NCBI RefSeq assembly: GCF_036898465.1
Contig: NZ_JARUMJ010000001.1
Coordinates: forward strand, 8,742,001 to 8,806,000
Direction of reading: 5' to 3'
Length of the DNA: 64,000 bases
Origin: Streptomyces sp. B21-105
GTDB lineage: Bacteria; Actinomycetota; Actinomycetes; Streptomycetales; Streptomycetaceae
Within the stretch, counting starts at the first letter, position 1; every line of letters begins with the position of its first letter. Positions 53,993 through 64,000 of this stretch are shown here, piece after piece. The position numbers were made by a program, and so were the translations under genes. The notes below the pieces were generated by a model. The model did no database searches. It was given only the letters and a program-made list of their open reading frames with translations, and had not been told where the DNA came from.

Positions 53993-56121
53993 TTGACCAC
54001 TGCCGTCGCGACAGACGCGAGGTCCCGTATCTGGTCCCGTCCGGAACTCGGACTGCACGCCGTGGTGGACGCCGGGGATCGGTGCGACTGGGCAGACCCG
54101 ACCAGGACCGGGCCTGCCTGGTCCCCCTCGTCGAGGTGACCGCCACCGGCCACGGACGCCAGTGGTCCGGCGAACGCTTCGTCGAGACGTCCATAGGCGA
54201 ACGCCTGACCTACCGCGGTCACGAGACGGTCCACGAGGACGGCCGGGAACGCACCACGATCCGGCTCTCGGACCCGGTGACCGGCCTCGCGGCCCACATC
54301 ACCCTGGAGGCGGGCGGGAGCGCGGCGGTCCCCGGCGCCGGTTTCCTGCGGGCCCGGGTGCGCCTGGTCAACGAGGGCGACGCGCCGCTGCGGCTGGAGA
54401 GCGTGACCACGCTCACCCTCGGCGGCATCGCCGACGCCGACGGATCGCTCGACGGCCTCACCCTGCACTGGGCCGACAACGACTGGCTCGCCGAATGCCG
54501 CTGGCGGCAGGCCCCCTTCCGGGACCGGGTGGTCCCGCTGAGCCGGTCCGCCCACGGCCACGAGGGCCGCGGCTGCTTCGAGCGGTACTCGCAGGGCAGC
54601 TGGTCCACCGGCCGCCACCTCCCCGTCGCCGGCCTCACCGACCGGCACGGCAGGGCGTGGCTGTGGCAGATCGAGTCCAGCGCGGGCTGGCGCTTCGAGA
54701 CCGGTGAGCGCGAAGGGTCCGCCTACGTCGCGCTGTTCGGCCCCGACGACGCCCACCACCAGTGGCACCACACCCTCGCGCCGGGCCAGGAGTTCCACAC
54801 CGTGCCCGCCGTCCTCGTCCGCACGGAGAGCGGCGGGCTGGACGCAGCCTTCGGGATCCTCACCGACCACCGCCGCGGCATCCGCCGCGACCACCCCGAC
54901 CACCGTGCGCTCCCGGTGATCTACAACGACTACATGAACACCCTGATGGGCGACCCCACCACCGAGAAGCTGCTGCCGCTGATCGAGTCCGCGGCCGCCG
55001 CCGGCGCGGAGGTCTTCGTCATCGACGCCGGCTGGTACGACGACGACGCCCAGGGCTGGTGGGACGCGGTGGGAGCCTGGGAAGCCGCCGCCGACCGCTT
55101 CCCCGGCGGTATCGGAGAGGTCCTGGACGCGATCCGGCAGCGCGGTATGACGCCGGGGCTCTGGCTGGAGCCCGAGGTCGTCGGCGTGCGCAGCCCGCTG
55201 GCCCGGGCGCTGCCGCCCGAGGCGTTCTTCCAGCGCGGCGGGGTGCGCGTCACCGAACACGGACGCCACCACCTGGACCTGCGGCACCCCGCCGCCCGCG
55301 CCCATCTCGACCGGGTCGTCGACCGGCTCGTCGGCGACTGGGGCGTCGGCTACCTCAAGCTCGACTACAACATCAACATCGGCCCCGGCACGGAGGGCGG
55401 CGCCGGCGACGGCCCCGAGAGCGCCGGCGCCGGACTGCTCGGGCACCACCGCGCCCACCTCGACTGGATGGCCTCGCTGCTCGACCGGCACCCGCGTCTC
55501 GTCCTGGAGAACTGCGGTTCGGGCGGCCTGCGCATGGACTACGCGCAGCTGGCCGTGACACAGCTGCAGTCCACCAGCGACCAGCAGGACTTCCTGCGCT
55601 ATCCGCCGATCGCCGCCGCGGCCGCCACCGCCGCCACCCCCGAACAGGCGGCGGTCTGGGCCTACCCCCAGCCGGACCACAGCCTCGACGAGATCGCCTT
55701 CACCCTCACCGGCGCACTCCTCGGCAGGGTCCACCTCTCGGGGTTCCTCGACCTCATGGACGACGACCGGTCCGCCCTCGTGCGCTCGGCGATCGGGGTG
55801 TACAAGGAAATCCGGCCGCAGATCGCCGCCGCCCACCCCTTCTGGCCGCTCGGGCTGCCCGGCTGGGAGGACTCCTGGCTCGCGCACGGGCTGAGGGGCC
55901 CGGAATCCACGTTCCTGACGGTGTGGCGCAGGGGCCCCGGCCTTGAGCGGCGTGCCCTGTCCCTGCCGCATCTGCGGGGCGTCGGCCTGGTACCGGAGGT
56001 GCTGTACCCGCACCCGTCCGACGCCGGCGCCCGATGGGACGCCGACGCGGGGATCCTCACCGTCCACCTGCCCCGCCCCGACACCGCCGTGCTGCTGCGG
56101 TGGGACGACGCCGCCCACTGA
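53993..56121 (+). CDS. GH36 alpha-galactosidase, probably frameshifted near its 5' end
   Basis: The main frame gives the GH36 core: beta-sandwich domain, then a barrel with nucleophile Asp in GYLKLDYN, the ENCGSGGLRMD motif, and the probable acid/base Asp in STSDQQDFLRYP. It hydrolyses terminal alpha-galactose and has no signal peptide. The expected N-terminus (TTG 53993 behind GGAAGGGGAAA; SRIWSRPELGLHAVVDAGD) lies in another frame, which joins SVRLGRPDQDRACLVPLVEV only if one base is missing at about 54074-54082. Either the gene is damaged, the base was lost in sequencing, or translation starts late, for example at GTG 54082. The divergent LacI probably controls it. Confidence 0.8.
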
Positions 56122-56138
56122 GGCCGTGCCCGCCACGG

Positions 56139-56165
56139 GGGCAGGCCGGTGCCACGGACCTGCCC
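56139..56165 (+). terminator. Possible terminator after the alpha-galactosidase gene
   Basis: GGGCAGG and CCTGCCC can pair across a 13-base loop, 17 bases past the stop. It is weak compared with the other hairpins in the window. Confidence 0.4.
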
Positions 56166-56214
56166 GCCCCGGAGGAACGGCCGCCGAGCGCGGCCCGGGT
56201 GACCTCGTCGAGCG

Positions 56215-56579
56215 TCAGGACCCGGCGCGTGCCGCGCGGGCCTGCCGGAAGTCGAGGTACGACAGCGCCGTCACCAGCAGCGGAACGATGACCCACAGCA
56301 GGACGACGCGGAGCCGGCCCGCCGTCAGCGCGGCGACGGCGAGCACGGCGACGGCACTGCCGACGAAGCCGAAGAACTGGCGGTAGGAGCGGAAGCCGCC
56401 CGACACGTCCGGCCGGGGATCGTCCTCGGCCAGCGCGGCGCGCGCGGGGTGGCCGTCCGGCGGGCCTGCCGCCAGGCGAAGAACCAGCGGGAGACCGCGT
56501 ACAGGACAAACGTGCCCAGGTAGATCCACCACCCGATCGGGTCGTCGGGCAGGGCACGCGCGAGTGTCACCTGTGTCAT
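56215..56579 (-). pseudogene. Small membrane protein split by a frameshift
   Basis: From ATG 56579 one frame reads MTQVTLARALPDDPIGWWIYLGTFVLYAVSRWFFAWRQ. Then a second frame, beginning by about 56450, continues DGHPARAALAEDDPRP...GFRSYRQFFGFVGSAVAV and two more membrane helices (AVAVLAVAALTA; VVLLWVIVPLLVTALSYL) to the stop at 56215. A single lost base between about 56440 and 56480 explains both halves. The joined product would have about 121 residues and three membrane helices. No family is recognised. It may be a sequencing error rather than real decay. Confidence 0.6.
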
Positions 56580-56766
56580 GGACACCGCGTGCCCTGCCTC
56601 CCGGGGAGCAGACGGTTCCGGTTTCCGGCGGGGTGGGGCGGGGCCCGGCTCGTGGCCGCCGTCGGTGTCGGTGCAGGTGCCGCCGTCGGTGCCCGGGCCG
56701 CTGCCGAGGCCGGGCGGTCCGGGGCGACTCGATGGGGTGCGGTCGCGGCTGCTACGTTGCGGACGC

Positions 56767-57156
56767 ATGAGTGACAACGTGTACGTGGGCAACGCCGGCA
56801 AGGACGCGGCGCTGGACCACGGCTGGCTGCTGGGCCACTTCAAGGACGCCCACGATCCCCGGCACAGTGCGGACGTCGAGATCAAGTGGGGCGTCCACCC
56901 GCGGGGCGACGAGCGGGTGAAGTGGGTGAGCGGTGAAGTGCGCACCGCCCTGCTGGTGCTCGTCAGCGGCCGCTTCCGGGTCGAGCTGCCCGGGCGCAGC
57001 GTCGTGCTGGCGGAGCAGGGCGACTACATCGTGTGGGGAAAGGGCGTCGACCATTCCTGGTACGCGGAGGAGGAGTCCGTCGTCCTGACCGTTCGGTGGC
57101 CGTCGGTCGCAGGCTACCGGGCCACCGCCGACGCCGCCCCCGACGACCGGGACTGA
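56767..57156 (+). CDS. Small cupin-fold protein
   Basis: The product is 129 residues. A single cupin barrel is suggested by LLVLVSGRFRVELPGRSVVLAEQGDYIVWGKGVDHSWYAEEESVVLTVRW, in which the final His could be a metal ligand; the first cupin motif is poor in His. The function is unknown, possibly sugar or small-molecule binding. TACGTT lies 8 bases before ATG 56767 with no ribosome site, so a leaderless start is likely. The 3' end nearly touches the convergent meaB gene. Confidence 0.75.
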   Translation: MSDNVYVGNAGKDAALDHGWLLGHFKDAHDPRHSADVEIKWGVHPRGDERVKWVSGEVRTALLVLVSGRFRVELPGRSVVLAEQGDYIVWGKGVDHSWYAEEESVVLTVRWPSVAGYRATADAAPDDRD

Positions 57157-57160
57157 ATTC

Positions 57161-58180
57161 TCAGCGCCCGCCCGCCCCGCCGGCCCATCCGCTCGGGCCG
57201 CCGCCTTCCGTGAAGGTCGCGAGGATGCGTTCGGCGGCCAGTGTCGCCGTCAGCCCGCCGTCCCTGACCTGCTGTTCCAGGACCGGGGCCAGGGCGCGCA
57301 CCGCCGGGTCGGCGTGCAGCCGGCCGAGGAGTTCGTCGCGGACCATGGTCCACGTCCAGTCGACCTGCTGGTCGCGCCGCTTGGCCGCCAGACGTCCGGT
57401 GGAGTCCAGCACCGCGCGGTGCTGCTCCAGGCGCTCCCAGACGGTGTCCAGTCCCGACGACTCCCGGGCGCTGCAGCTCAGCACGGGCGGCGCCCACGCG
57501 GCGTCCTTGCCGTGCATCAGCCGCAGCGCGCCCGCCAGTTCGCGGGCGGCGGCGCGGGCGTCCCGCTCGTGCGGTCCGTCCGCCTTGTTCACGGCGATGA
57601 CGTCGGCCAGCTCCAGGACGCCTTTCTTGATGCCTTGCAGCTGGTCGCCGGTGCGGGCGAGGGTGAGCAGCAGGAAGGAGTCGACCATGTTGGCGACCGC
57701 GGTCTCGGACTGGCCGACGCCGACCGTCTCGACGAGGACGACGTCGTAGCCGGCCGCCTCCATCACCACGATCGACTCCCTGGTGGCCTTGGCGACCCCG
57801 CCGAGGGTGCCCGCGGTGGGGGAGGGGCGGATGAACGCCGCCGGATCCACCGCGAGACGCTCCATACGGGTCTTGTCGCCCAGGATCGAGCCGCCGGTCC
57901 GGCTGGACGACGGGTCGACGGCGAGCACCGCCACCCGGTGGCCCCGCGAGGTCAGCAGCGTGCCGAACGCGTCGATGAACGTCGACTTGCCGACGCCCGG
58001 CACCCCGCTGACGCCGATCCTGCGGGCCCTGCCGCTGTGTGGGAGCAGCTCGGTCAGCAACTCCTGCGCCAGCGCCCGGTGCTGGGGCCGGGTTGACTCG
58101 ACGAGGGTGATGGCGCGCGCGACGATCGCGCGCTTCCCGTCGAGCACGCCCTTCACATAGGTGTCGAGGTCGATGGCCAT
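57161..58180 (-). CDS. meaB: Methylmalonyl-CoA mutase-associated GTPase
   Basis: The product is 339 residues of G3E-type GTPase. P-loop GVPGVGKST lies at 59-67; switch and metal motifs are [22 protein letters not shown] and [13 protein letters not shown], with NKADG for guanine. It protects the mutase during adenosylcobalamin loading and turnover. It is the last gene of the mutA-mutB-meaB operon, 5 bases after mutB. Confidence 0.94.
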   Translation of the reverse strand: MAIDLDTYVKGVLDGKRAIVARAITLVESTRPQHRALAQELLTELLPHSGRARRIGVSGVPGVGKSTFIDAFGTLLTSRGHRVAVLAVDPSSSRTGGSILGDKTRMERLAVDPAAFIRPSPTAGTLGGVAKATRESIVVMEAAGYDVVLVETVGVGQSETAVANMVDSFLLLTLARTGDQLQGIKKGVLELADVIAVNKADGPHERDARAAARELAGALRLMHGKDAAWAPPVLSCSARESSGLDTVWERLEQHRAVLDSTGRLAAKRRDQQVDWTWTMVRDELLGRLHADPAVRALAPVLEQQVRDGGLTATLAAERILATFTEGGGPSGWAGGAGGR

Positions 58181-58185
58181 GGGCG

Positions 58186-60372
58186 TCAGAGGTCGTCGCC
58201 GAGATCGTGCCCGAGGTCGTCCGACAGCCGCTTCACCAGGTCGTACGCGGCGTCCGGGATCACCGTGCCGGGCGGGAAGACGGCGGCGGCGCCCATCTCC
58301 AGGAGCGTGGGCACGTCCTGCGGCGGGATGACGCCGCCGACGACGATCATGATGTCCTCGCGTCCTTCTTCGGCGAGCTGCTCGCGCAGCGCCGGCACCA
58401 GCGTGAGGTGTCCGGCGGCCAGCGACGACACCCCGACGATGTGCACGTCGGCCTCGACGGCCTGACGGGCCACCTCGCCCGGGGTCTGGAACAGCGGGCC
58501 GACGTCGACGTCGAAGCCGAGGTCGGCGAAGGCGGTGGCGATGACCTTCTGGCCGCGGTCGTGCCCGTCCTGGCCCATCTTGGCGACCAGGATGCGCGGC
58601 CGCCGCCCCTCGGACTCCTCGAACGCGGACACGAGGCCGCGGGTGCGGTCCACGGACGGCGACTCCCCTGCTTCGTTGCGGTACACGCCGGAGATCGTAC
58701 GGATCTGGCTCGCATGCCGGCCGTACACCTTCTCCAGGGCGTCGGAGATCTCGCCGACGGTGGCCTTCGCCCGGGCCGCGTCGACGGCCAGCTCCAGCAG
58801 GTTGCCCTCGCCGCCCGCGGCCCGGGTCAGCGCGTCCAGGGCGGCCCGGCACGCGACGTCGTCCCGCTCCTCGCGCAGCCGGCGCAGCTTCTCGATCTGC
58901 TGGGCGCGCACGGACGAGTTGTCGACCTTGAGGACGTCGATCTGCTCGTCGCTGTCGACGCGGTACTTGTTGACGCCGATCACCGGCTGGCGCCCGGAGT
59001 CGATACGGGCCTGCGTGCGCGCGGCGGCCTCCTCGATGCGCAGCTTGGGGATGCCGGCGTCGATGGCCTTGGCCATGCCGCCCGCGGCCTCGACCTCCTC
59101 GATGTGCTGCCAGGCCCGGCGCGCGAGGTCGTACGTCAGCCTTTCCACGTAGGCGCTGCCGCCCCACGGGTCGATCACCCGCGTGGTGCCGGACTCCTGC
59201 TGGATCAGCAGCTGCGTGTTGCGGGCGATGCGCGCCGAGAAGTCGGTCGGCAGCGCGAGCGCCTCGTCGAGGGCGTTGGTGTGCAGCGACTGCGTGTGGC
59301 CCTGCGTCGCCGCCATCGCCTCGACGCAGGTGCGCGTGACGTTGTTGAAGACGTCCTGCGCGGTCAGCGACCAGCCCGAGGTCTGCGAATGGGTGCGCAG
59401 CGACAGCGACTTGCTGTTCTGCGGGTCGAACTGCTTCACCAGTTTCGCCCACAGCAGGCGCGCCGCCCGCAGCTTGGCGACCTCCATGAAGAAGTTCATG
59501 CCGATCGCCCAGAAGAACGACAGCCGCGGCGCGAACGCGTCGACGTCCAGGCCCGCTGCACGGCCCGCCCGGATGTACTCCACGCCGTCCGCGAGCGTGT
59601 ATGCCAGCTCCAGGTCGGCCGTCGCGCCCGCCTCCTGGATGTGGTAGCCGGAGATGGAGATGGAGTTATAGCGGGGCATCCGCTGCGAGGTGTAGGCGAA
59701 GATGTCGGAGATGATCCGCATCGACGGCTTCGGCGGATAGATGTAGGTGTTGCGGACCATGAACTCCTTGAGGATGTCGTTCTGGATGGTCCCGGCCAGC
59801 TTCTCGGGCGGCACGCCCTGTTCCTCGGCGGCGACGATGTACAGCGCGAGCACGGGCAGCACCGCGCCGTTCATCGTCATCGACACGGTCATCCTGTCCA
59901 GCGGGATGCCGTCGAACAGCTGCCGCATGTCGTAGATCGAGTCGATCGCCACCCCGGCCATGCCGACGTCGCCGGTCACCCGCGGGTGGTCGCTGTCGTA
60001 GCCGCGGTGCGTCGGCAGGTCGAACGCGACCGACAGGCCCTTCTGGCCGGCCGCGAGGTTGCGGCGGTAGAAGGCGTTGGACTCCTCGGCGGTGGAGAAG
60101 CCGGCGTACTGGCGGATCGTCCACGGCTGGTTGACGTACATCGTCGGGTACGGGCCGCGCAGGTAAGGGGCGACGCCCGGGTAGGTGTCCAGGAAGTCCA
60201 GGCCCTCCAGGTCCTGGCCGGTGTACAGCGGCTTGACGGTGATGCCCTCGGGCGTCTCCCACAGCAGGTCGTCCCCGCCCGCCGCCCTCTTCACGGCCGT
60301 GCGCCACTCGTCGGCGCCGGCGTCGGCGGCCGGGGTCCCCAGTTCGATCCCGGTGAAGTCGGGGATTGCCAT
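58186..60372 (-). CDS. mutB: Methylmalonyl-CoA mutase, large catalytic subunit
   Basis: The product is 728 residues. The TIM-barrel substrate domain ([37 protein letters not shown]) is followed by the C-terminal cobalamin domain with the cofactor ligand H604 in GQDGHDRG. It interconverts succinyl-CoA and (R)-methylmalonyl-CoA, feeding polyketide precursors or propionate catabolism. Its start ATG shares one base with the mutA stop (TGATG), so the two subunits are coupled. Confidence 0.96.
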   Translation of the reverse strand: MAIPDFTGIELGTPAADAGADEWRTAVKRAAGGDDLLWETPEGITVKPLYTGQDLEGLDFLDTYPGVAPYLRGPYPTMYVNQPWTIRQYAGFSTAEESNAFYRRNLAAGQKGLSVAFDLPTHRGYDSDHPRVTGDVGMAGVAIDSIYDMRQLFDGIPLDRMTVSMTMNGAVLPVLALYIVAAEEQGVPPEKLAGTIQNDILKEFMVRNTYIYPPKPSMRIISDIFAYTSQRMPRYNSISISGYHIQEAGATADLELAYTLADGVEYIRAGRAAGLDVDAFAPRLSFFWAIGMNFFMEVAKLRAARLLWAKLVKQFDPQNSKSLSLRTHSQTSGWSLTAQDVFNNVTRTCVEAMAATQGHTQSLHTNALDEALALPTDFSARIARNTQLLIQQESGTTRVIDPWGGSAYVERLTYDLARRAWQHIEEVEAAGGMAKAIDAGIPKLRIEEAAARTQARIDSGRQPVIGVNKYRVDSDEQIDVLKVDNSSVRAQQIEKLRRLREERDDVACRAALDALTRAAGGEGNLLELAVDAARAKATVGEISDALEKVYGRHASQIRTISGVYRNEAGESPSVDRTRGLVSAFEESEGRRPRILVAKMGQDGHDRGQKVIATAFADLGFDVDVGPLFQTPGEVARQAVEADVHIVGVSSLAAGHLTLVPALREQLAEEGREDIMIVVGGVIPPQDVPTLLEMGAAAVFPPGTVIPDAAYDLVKRLSDDLGHDLGDDL

Positions 60373-62183
60373 CAGGACACAGCTCCCATGCGGTCAAGGG
60401 TGGCGGACAGCACGGCGACGGCGTCGCAGCCCGCGAAGACGTACGCGTCGACCCCGGGGTACTGCCCGGGACGTCCGGCGAGGAACACGTGCGAGGCGCC
60501 GGCGGCCCGCAGCCGGGCCGCCTCCGACTCGGCCTGCTCTTCGTACAGGGCGTCACTCGAGCACAGGCAGACCTCCGTGGCGCCGCTGTCCTCGAACGGG
60601 CCCTCGGTGACGGGCTCGACGCCGCCGGCCTGGAACAGGTTCGCGGCGAAGGTCAGCCGGGCGGTGTGCGCGGCGGCCGGACCGAGCGCCGCCAGGTAGA
60701 TCCGCGGCCGGGAGCCGGTCGCCGCGAGGTGGGCGTCCGAGCGCGCCCGCAGCGCCTCGTACGCCTCGTCGCGGCGCACCCGCGGCAGACCGCCGGAGCG
60801 TGGTTCGGGGGCGCTCTCGCGCAGCACCGGCTTCTCCGCGAGGAACGGGAACTCGCTGACCCCGGTGACGGGTTCGCGCCGCGTGGCGAGCCGGCCGCTG
60901 CGCGCCCGCCAGGTGTCGGCGAGGTCCTCCGCGAGGCGTCCCGAGCGCAGCACGGCCGCCTGGCCGCCGCCGCGCTCGATCCCCTGGAAGAACTCCCAGC
61001 CCGCGTGGGCCAGTTCGTCCGTCAGCCGTTCCACGTACCAGGAGCCGCCCGCCGGGTCGACGACCCGGGACAGGTGCGACTCCTCGATGAGGATGGTGGA
61101 GGTGTTGCGCGCGATGCGCCGCGCGAACGCGTCGGGCAGGCCGAGCGCGTGGTCGAAGGACAGCACGGTGACGGAGTCCGCTCCGCCCGCCCCCGCGGCC
61201 AGCGTGGCGATGGTGGTGCGCAGCATGTTCACCCACGGGTCGCGGCGCGACATCATCACCGGCGAGGTCACCACGTGCTGGATCTGCGCGCCGGCGCCGG
61301 GCGCCCCGGACACCTCGGCGACCCGGGCCCACAGCCGGCGGGCCGCCCGCAGCTTGGCGATCGTGAGGAACTGGTCGGCGGTCGCCGCGTAGCGGAACTC
61401 CAGCTGCCCGCAGGCCTGTTCCACGCTCAGCCCGGCCTCGGTCAGCTCCCGCAGGTAGCCGACGCCGGTGGCCAGCGAGGCGCCCAGTTCCTGCGCGGCG
61501 CTGCCGCCGGCCTCGTGGTACGGCAGCGCGTCCACGGTGAGCGCCCGCAGTTGCGGATACTCCTTTGCGCACAGCCGCGCGAGTTCGGCGGCCGCGGCGA
61601 ACGCGACCGGCCGCCCGGTGCGGGCCTCGTGACCGAGGGGATCGGCGCCGAGATTGCCGCGCGCCGCGTCCTTCGCGACGCCCCGCTCCGCGAACAGCCG
61701 CAGCAACTCCCGTGCGGCGGGCCCGACCTGGTCGCCCGCGTCGAGGACGACCGGCGCCAGGTCGAGAAGCACACCGTCCAGGACCCGGTCGAGGGACGAC
61801 ACCGGGATGCCGCCTTCGCCGGCCACCAGCCACAGGGAGGTGACGCCGTTCTCCAGGTCCGCGAGCACGGCGCGGTCGTCGTCCGCCGTGTGCCGCTGCC
61901 GTACGTCCCAGCCCCCGACGGCATTTCCCTCGGGCCGGCTGCCGCGCACGAAGGGCGCGAAACCGGGGTGACCGTGCTCGGGCGCGGCGTCGCGCGCGGT
62001 GTAGAGGGGGCGGGTGCGCAACCCGTCCTCGAGGGCGGTGGACAGGGCTTCCTCGGCCTGAGCGCCCTCGACGTCCTTGCCCGACTTGCGCAGCACGCCT
62101 GTGATGAGGCGCTGCCACTGCTCGTGGGTGGCGTCAGGGAACTCGCCGGCCAGCTGGAGCCCGTCGTCAGGCAGGACCGTCAT
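60372..62183 (-). CDS. mutA: Methylmalonyl-CoA mutase, small subunit
   Basis: The product is 603 residues, the noncatalytic partner with the same barrel fold. It lacks the DxHxxG cobalamin motif in its C-terminal domain ([30 protein letters not shown]), as the family does. Barrel segments [30 protein letters not shown] are well kept. TAGCAT lies 6 bases before ATG 62183 with no ribosome site, so translation is probably leaderless. It heads the operon. Confidence 0.94.
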   Translation of the reverse strand: MTVLPDDGLQLAGEFPDATHEQWQRLITGVLRKSGKDVEGAQAEEALSTALEDGLRTRPLYTARDAAPEHGHPGFAPFVRGSRPEGNAVGGWDVRQRHTADDDRAVLADLENGVTSLWLVAGEGGIPVSSLDRVLDGVLLDLAPVVLDAGDQVGPAARELLRLFAERGVAKDAARGNLGADPLGHEARTGRPVAFAAAAELARLCAKEYPQLRALTVDALPYHEAGGSAAQELGASLATGVGYLRELTEAGLSVEQACGQLEFRYAATADQFLTIAKLRAARRLWARVAEVSGAPGAGAQIQHVVTSPVMMSRRDPWVNMLRTTIATLAAGAGGADSVTVLSFDHALGLPDAFARRIARNTSTILIEESHLSRVVDPAGGSWYVERLTDELAHAGWEFFQGIERGGGQAAVLRSGRLAEDLADTWRARSGRLATRREPVTGVSEFPFLAEKPVLRESAPEPRSGGLPRVRRDEAYEALRARSDAHLAATGSRPRIYLAALGPAAAHTARLTFAANLFQAGGVEPVTEGPFEDSGATEVCLCSSDALYEEQAESEAARLRAAGASHVFLAGRPGQYPGVDAYVFAGCDAVAVLSATLDRMGAVS

Positions 62184-62704
62184 GCTCGGATGCTAGGCCC
62201 AAGACACGAAGGAGCAGCAGAGGGCATCGCTGTGACCTTTCCCTCGCCACGGCTGTGACCTGCCCCGCTCCACCGGGACTCGACGCGGCGAACCGGCTCG
62301 GACCGGCTGTGACCAGGCAAAACGGCCGATCCCGGCCGATGGTGCGAAGCCGGTTCCCCGGACCGGACGCCGGGGCGGCTACAGCGACGCGCCAGCGAGG
62401 CTGCAGCGGCGGCCCGGCGCCACTTCGGCGGAGCCGCCCGCTCCGCCGCTCACCGCCGCTCGCCCCGACCCGCGGCGAGGACTTCTGGCTTCCTGACCGC
62501 CGCCGCGTGACGCCCCGGCTCCCGGTCCCGTCGCTCAACTCCCGCACGGACCAGGCGATCTGACACTGAATCGCCCGGACATCCCTGCATGTACGCCGCC
62601 CGAGCCCCGAGCCCCGAGCCCCGAGCGTCGGCGGGCTGCCGCGCGCCGACTGCCGCCGTGGTCGAATCGTCGGACCCTTCTTCGCCGGCAGAGAGGCGCT
62701 CCAC
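62184..62704. other. 521-base divergent intergenic region upstream of mutA
   Basis: It contains the mutA -10-like TAGCAT at 62190-62195 and, at 62601-62626, 3.7 copies of the 7-base unit CGAGCCC. Open frames here are Arg/Pro-rich without ribosome sites and I do not accept them. I see no B12-box type riboswitch element. Confidence 0.5.
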
Positions 62705-63427
62705 GTGACGACCCGCAGGGCGGCCCCGCCACTGACTCCCGAGCCCGAGCCCGGGTCGGGGTCCGCGGCGCCGCATCCGCTGCTCGCGTACCTCCTCGAC
62801 GCCGCCGACGGCTGCTTCCCGCCCGCCGACGGCGCCGTCACGGTTCTGCCCGCCCTGCCCGCGCCGTCCGGCCCGCTGGAGGCGTCGGTCGCGTTCACCG
62901 GTCACGCCGTCGTCGCCACCGCGCTGACCGCGCCGGCGGTCCACGCCCTGCGCCCCGACGGCTTCGGCGGCTCGATGAGCCCGGACTTCCTGCGCGCCCT
63001 CGCCGGTCCCACGGGCTGGATCGGGTCGATCGACGCCGTGCTCGTCCGCCGCGGCGCCGGCGGGGCCGCCCGGCTGCAACCGCTCTGCGGGGCCGACGAC
63101 CACCCGCGCGTGCGGTACGCCCGCCGGCTGCGCGGCGGCGTCCGGGTCTTCGGCGACGACCGGGGGCTGGTCACCCTGGCGGCGGGGCTCGCCGGCCGGA
63201 CCGAACTGAGCATCGAACTGCACGCACCCGACGACGGCGGACGCCGTGGACGCGGCAGGTCGCTGCTCGGTGACGCGCTCACACTGGTCCAGGAGGACGA
63301 ACCGGTCTTCGCCGCCGTCGCCCCGGGCAACGCCCGCTCGCTGCGGGCGTTTCTCGCCGCCGGTTTCACCCCGGTCGGCGCCGAGGTCCTCGTGCGGGCG
63401 GGGCGGGGTCGCGTGCCGCGGGCGTGA
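62705..63427 (+). CDS. GNAT-fold acetyltransferase-like protein
   Basis: The product is 240 residues. The C-terminal part has the acetyl-CoA-binding pattern DGGRRGRGRSLLGDALTL and the AVAPGNARSLRAFLAAGFTPVGAEVL motif of GNAT enzymes. The N-terminal 120 residues have FTGHAVVATALTAPAVHALRPDGFGG, a less usual domain. The substrate is unknown. GTG 62705 follows AGAGAGG at somewhat long spacing. Confidence 0.78.
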   Translation: MTTRRAAPPLTPEPEPGSGSAAPHPLLAYLLDAADGCFPPADGAVTVLPALPAPSGPLEASVAFTGHAVVATALTAPAVHALRPDGFGGSMSPDFLRALAGPTGWIGSIDAVLVRRGAGGAARLQPLCGADDHPRVRYARRLRGGVRVFGDDRGLVTLAAGLAGRTELSIELHAPDDGGRRGRGRSLLGDALTLVQEDEPVFAAVAPGNARSLRAFLAAGFTPVGAEVLVRAGRGRVPRA

Positions 63428-63757
63428 GACGGGGGTGGGGGCTGTGACGGTGGGCTCGGGTGAATTCGGGTACTCGGGGGCGCAGCGCGTTCTGCCGGGT
63501 CCTGTCGTCGGAGCGCGGAAGGGGTGTTCAAGGGGTCCCTAGGGCCGGAGCCGGTCCGGCCACGACCGTCGGGCAGGCGGACGGCAGACAGTATCTTCTG
63601 CGTCACTATGCCCATCTGAGTATAATATGCAACAAATGTGCGCTACTGGGCTTATGTGCCGGTCTGCGGGGAACTTGGTCTCCGCAGCCAGCCGCCGGCA
63701 TCGACCCGGAGGATCAGCCCTCCACGTGGGCGTCCGGGCATACCCCGAGGAGTGAAC
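63428..63757. other. 330-base gap with an A/T-rich promoter-like patch
   Basis: No gene is seen. TATAAT (63621-63626) lies in the A/T-rich stretch 63590-63640, the most A/T-rich spot of this half of the window; a convincing -35 is not visible. It would give a leader of about 125 bases to the ligase gene. Confidence 0.45.
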
Positions 63758-64000
63758 GTGAGTATGCGTATCGGAGTGGAGGAAGAGTTCCACGTCCTGG
63801 AGGTGGAGAGCGGGCTCCTGGTGCCACGCGCCGAGGCCGTCCTGCAGCACCTGCCCAAACGGACCTTCACGACCGAGCTGCATCAGTCGACGGTCGAGTC
63901 GAACAGCGGTGTGCACACGTCGCTGGACGACCTGTACGCCGATCTCACCGAGACGAGACGGCGACTCGACGGGGCGGCCGCCTCGTCCGGTCTCGCGGTG
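63758..64000 (+). CDS. Glutamate-cysteine-ligase-like carboxylate-amine ligase (GCS2/YbdK family), 5' part
   Basis: The visible 81 residues begin MSMRIGVEEEFHVLEVESGLL, in which GVEEEF carries the metal-binding Glu residues of the GCS2 family, followed by HLPKRTFTTELHQSTVESNSGVH. The family joins glutamate-like acids to amines, but the substrate varies. GTG 63758 has GAGGAG 5 bases upstream; ATG 63764 is two codons inside. The gene continues past the window edge. Confidence 0.88.
   Translation, partial: MSMRIGVEEEFHVLEVESGLLVPRAEAVLQHLPKRTFTTELHQSTVESNSGVHTSLDDLYADLTETRRRLDGAAASSGLAV

Noticed and set aside
62255..62563. A 102-codon plus-strand frame in the mutA upstream region
   Set aside because: Arg/Pro-rich, without a ribosome site or conserved motif; it starts within the likely mutA promoter region.
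62184..62704. Cobalamin riboswitch upstream of mutA
   Set aside because: No B12-box-like element or suitable stems were visible, and the probable promoter leaves no room for a leader.
1..64000. CRISPR array, tRNA, rRNA, transposase or integrase
   Set aside because: None was recognised. Repeats seen are short, degenerate and without spacer regularity, and no protein resembles a recombinase.

Overview
The window is high-GC actinobacterial chromosome, almost certainly a Streptomyces. Codon third positions are nearly all G or C. Start codons are often GTG, many operons use 4-base ATGA or GTGA overlaps, and the gene families are typical of the genus: sugar ABC transporters without their own ATPase, LacI regulators, SpoIIE-type phosphatases and butenolide-type receptors.

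Positions 1-14.6 kb hold a cluster for arabinose-containing plant glycans. Leftward runs an operon for a large secreted (alpha/alpha)6-type glycosidase, a secreted GH43 with a ricin-type lectin domain, and a ricin-domain protein cut by the window edge. Rightward from a LacI gene run a sugar-binding lipoprotein, two permeases, a cytoplasmic GH127 beta-L-arabinofuranosidase and a Tat-exported GH146-like paralogue, closed by a perfect 22-bp hairpin. Both outward promoters are readable and each has a palindrome beside or over it. The araB-araA-araD operon at 42.5-46.6 kb can take up the released L-arabinose. Next to it (46.7-56.6 kb) lie a second secreted clan GH-A glycosidase with carbohydrate-binding modules, a second sugar ABC transporter, two paralogous LacI regulators sharing a TGTGACCGGTCACA palindrome, and a GH36 alpha-galactosidase with an apparent frameshift.

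Positions 15.9-21.1 kb carry an acyl-CoA oxidase, a gamma-butyrolactone-receptor-like TetR, a cytochrome P450 and a second receptor-like TetR. This is the make-up of the avenolide (butenolide hormone) locus of S. avermitilis. Two sites with the geometry of autoregulatory elements (AWACCG-N6-CGGTTT) lie upstream of the oxidase and of the second receptor. This is the most interesting region of the window.

Positions 21.9-41.2 kb are mixed chromosomal genes: a Kef-type cation/proton antiporter and its RCK-C regulatory subunit separated by a PucR-type regulator; a HemK-like methyltransferase; a decayed TetR/OmpR chimeric pseudogene; an integral-membrane glycosyltransferase-like protein; a b561-type membrane domain fused to a sulfite-oxidase-like molybdopterin domain; a translationally coupled GT2 / DUF2064 / methyltransferase operon; an OmpR-type two-component pair; an NAD-dependent epimerase with a Cys-rich insert; two SpoIIE-type phosphatases; and a coiled-coil/winged-helix protein.

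Positions 56.8-62.2 kb hold a cupin and the mutA-mutB-meaB methylmalonyl-CoA mutase operon. The window ends with a GNAT protein and the start of a glutamate-cysteine-ligase-like carboxylate-amine ligase. I saw no tRNA, rRNA, CRISPR array, insertion sequence or prophage gene.
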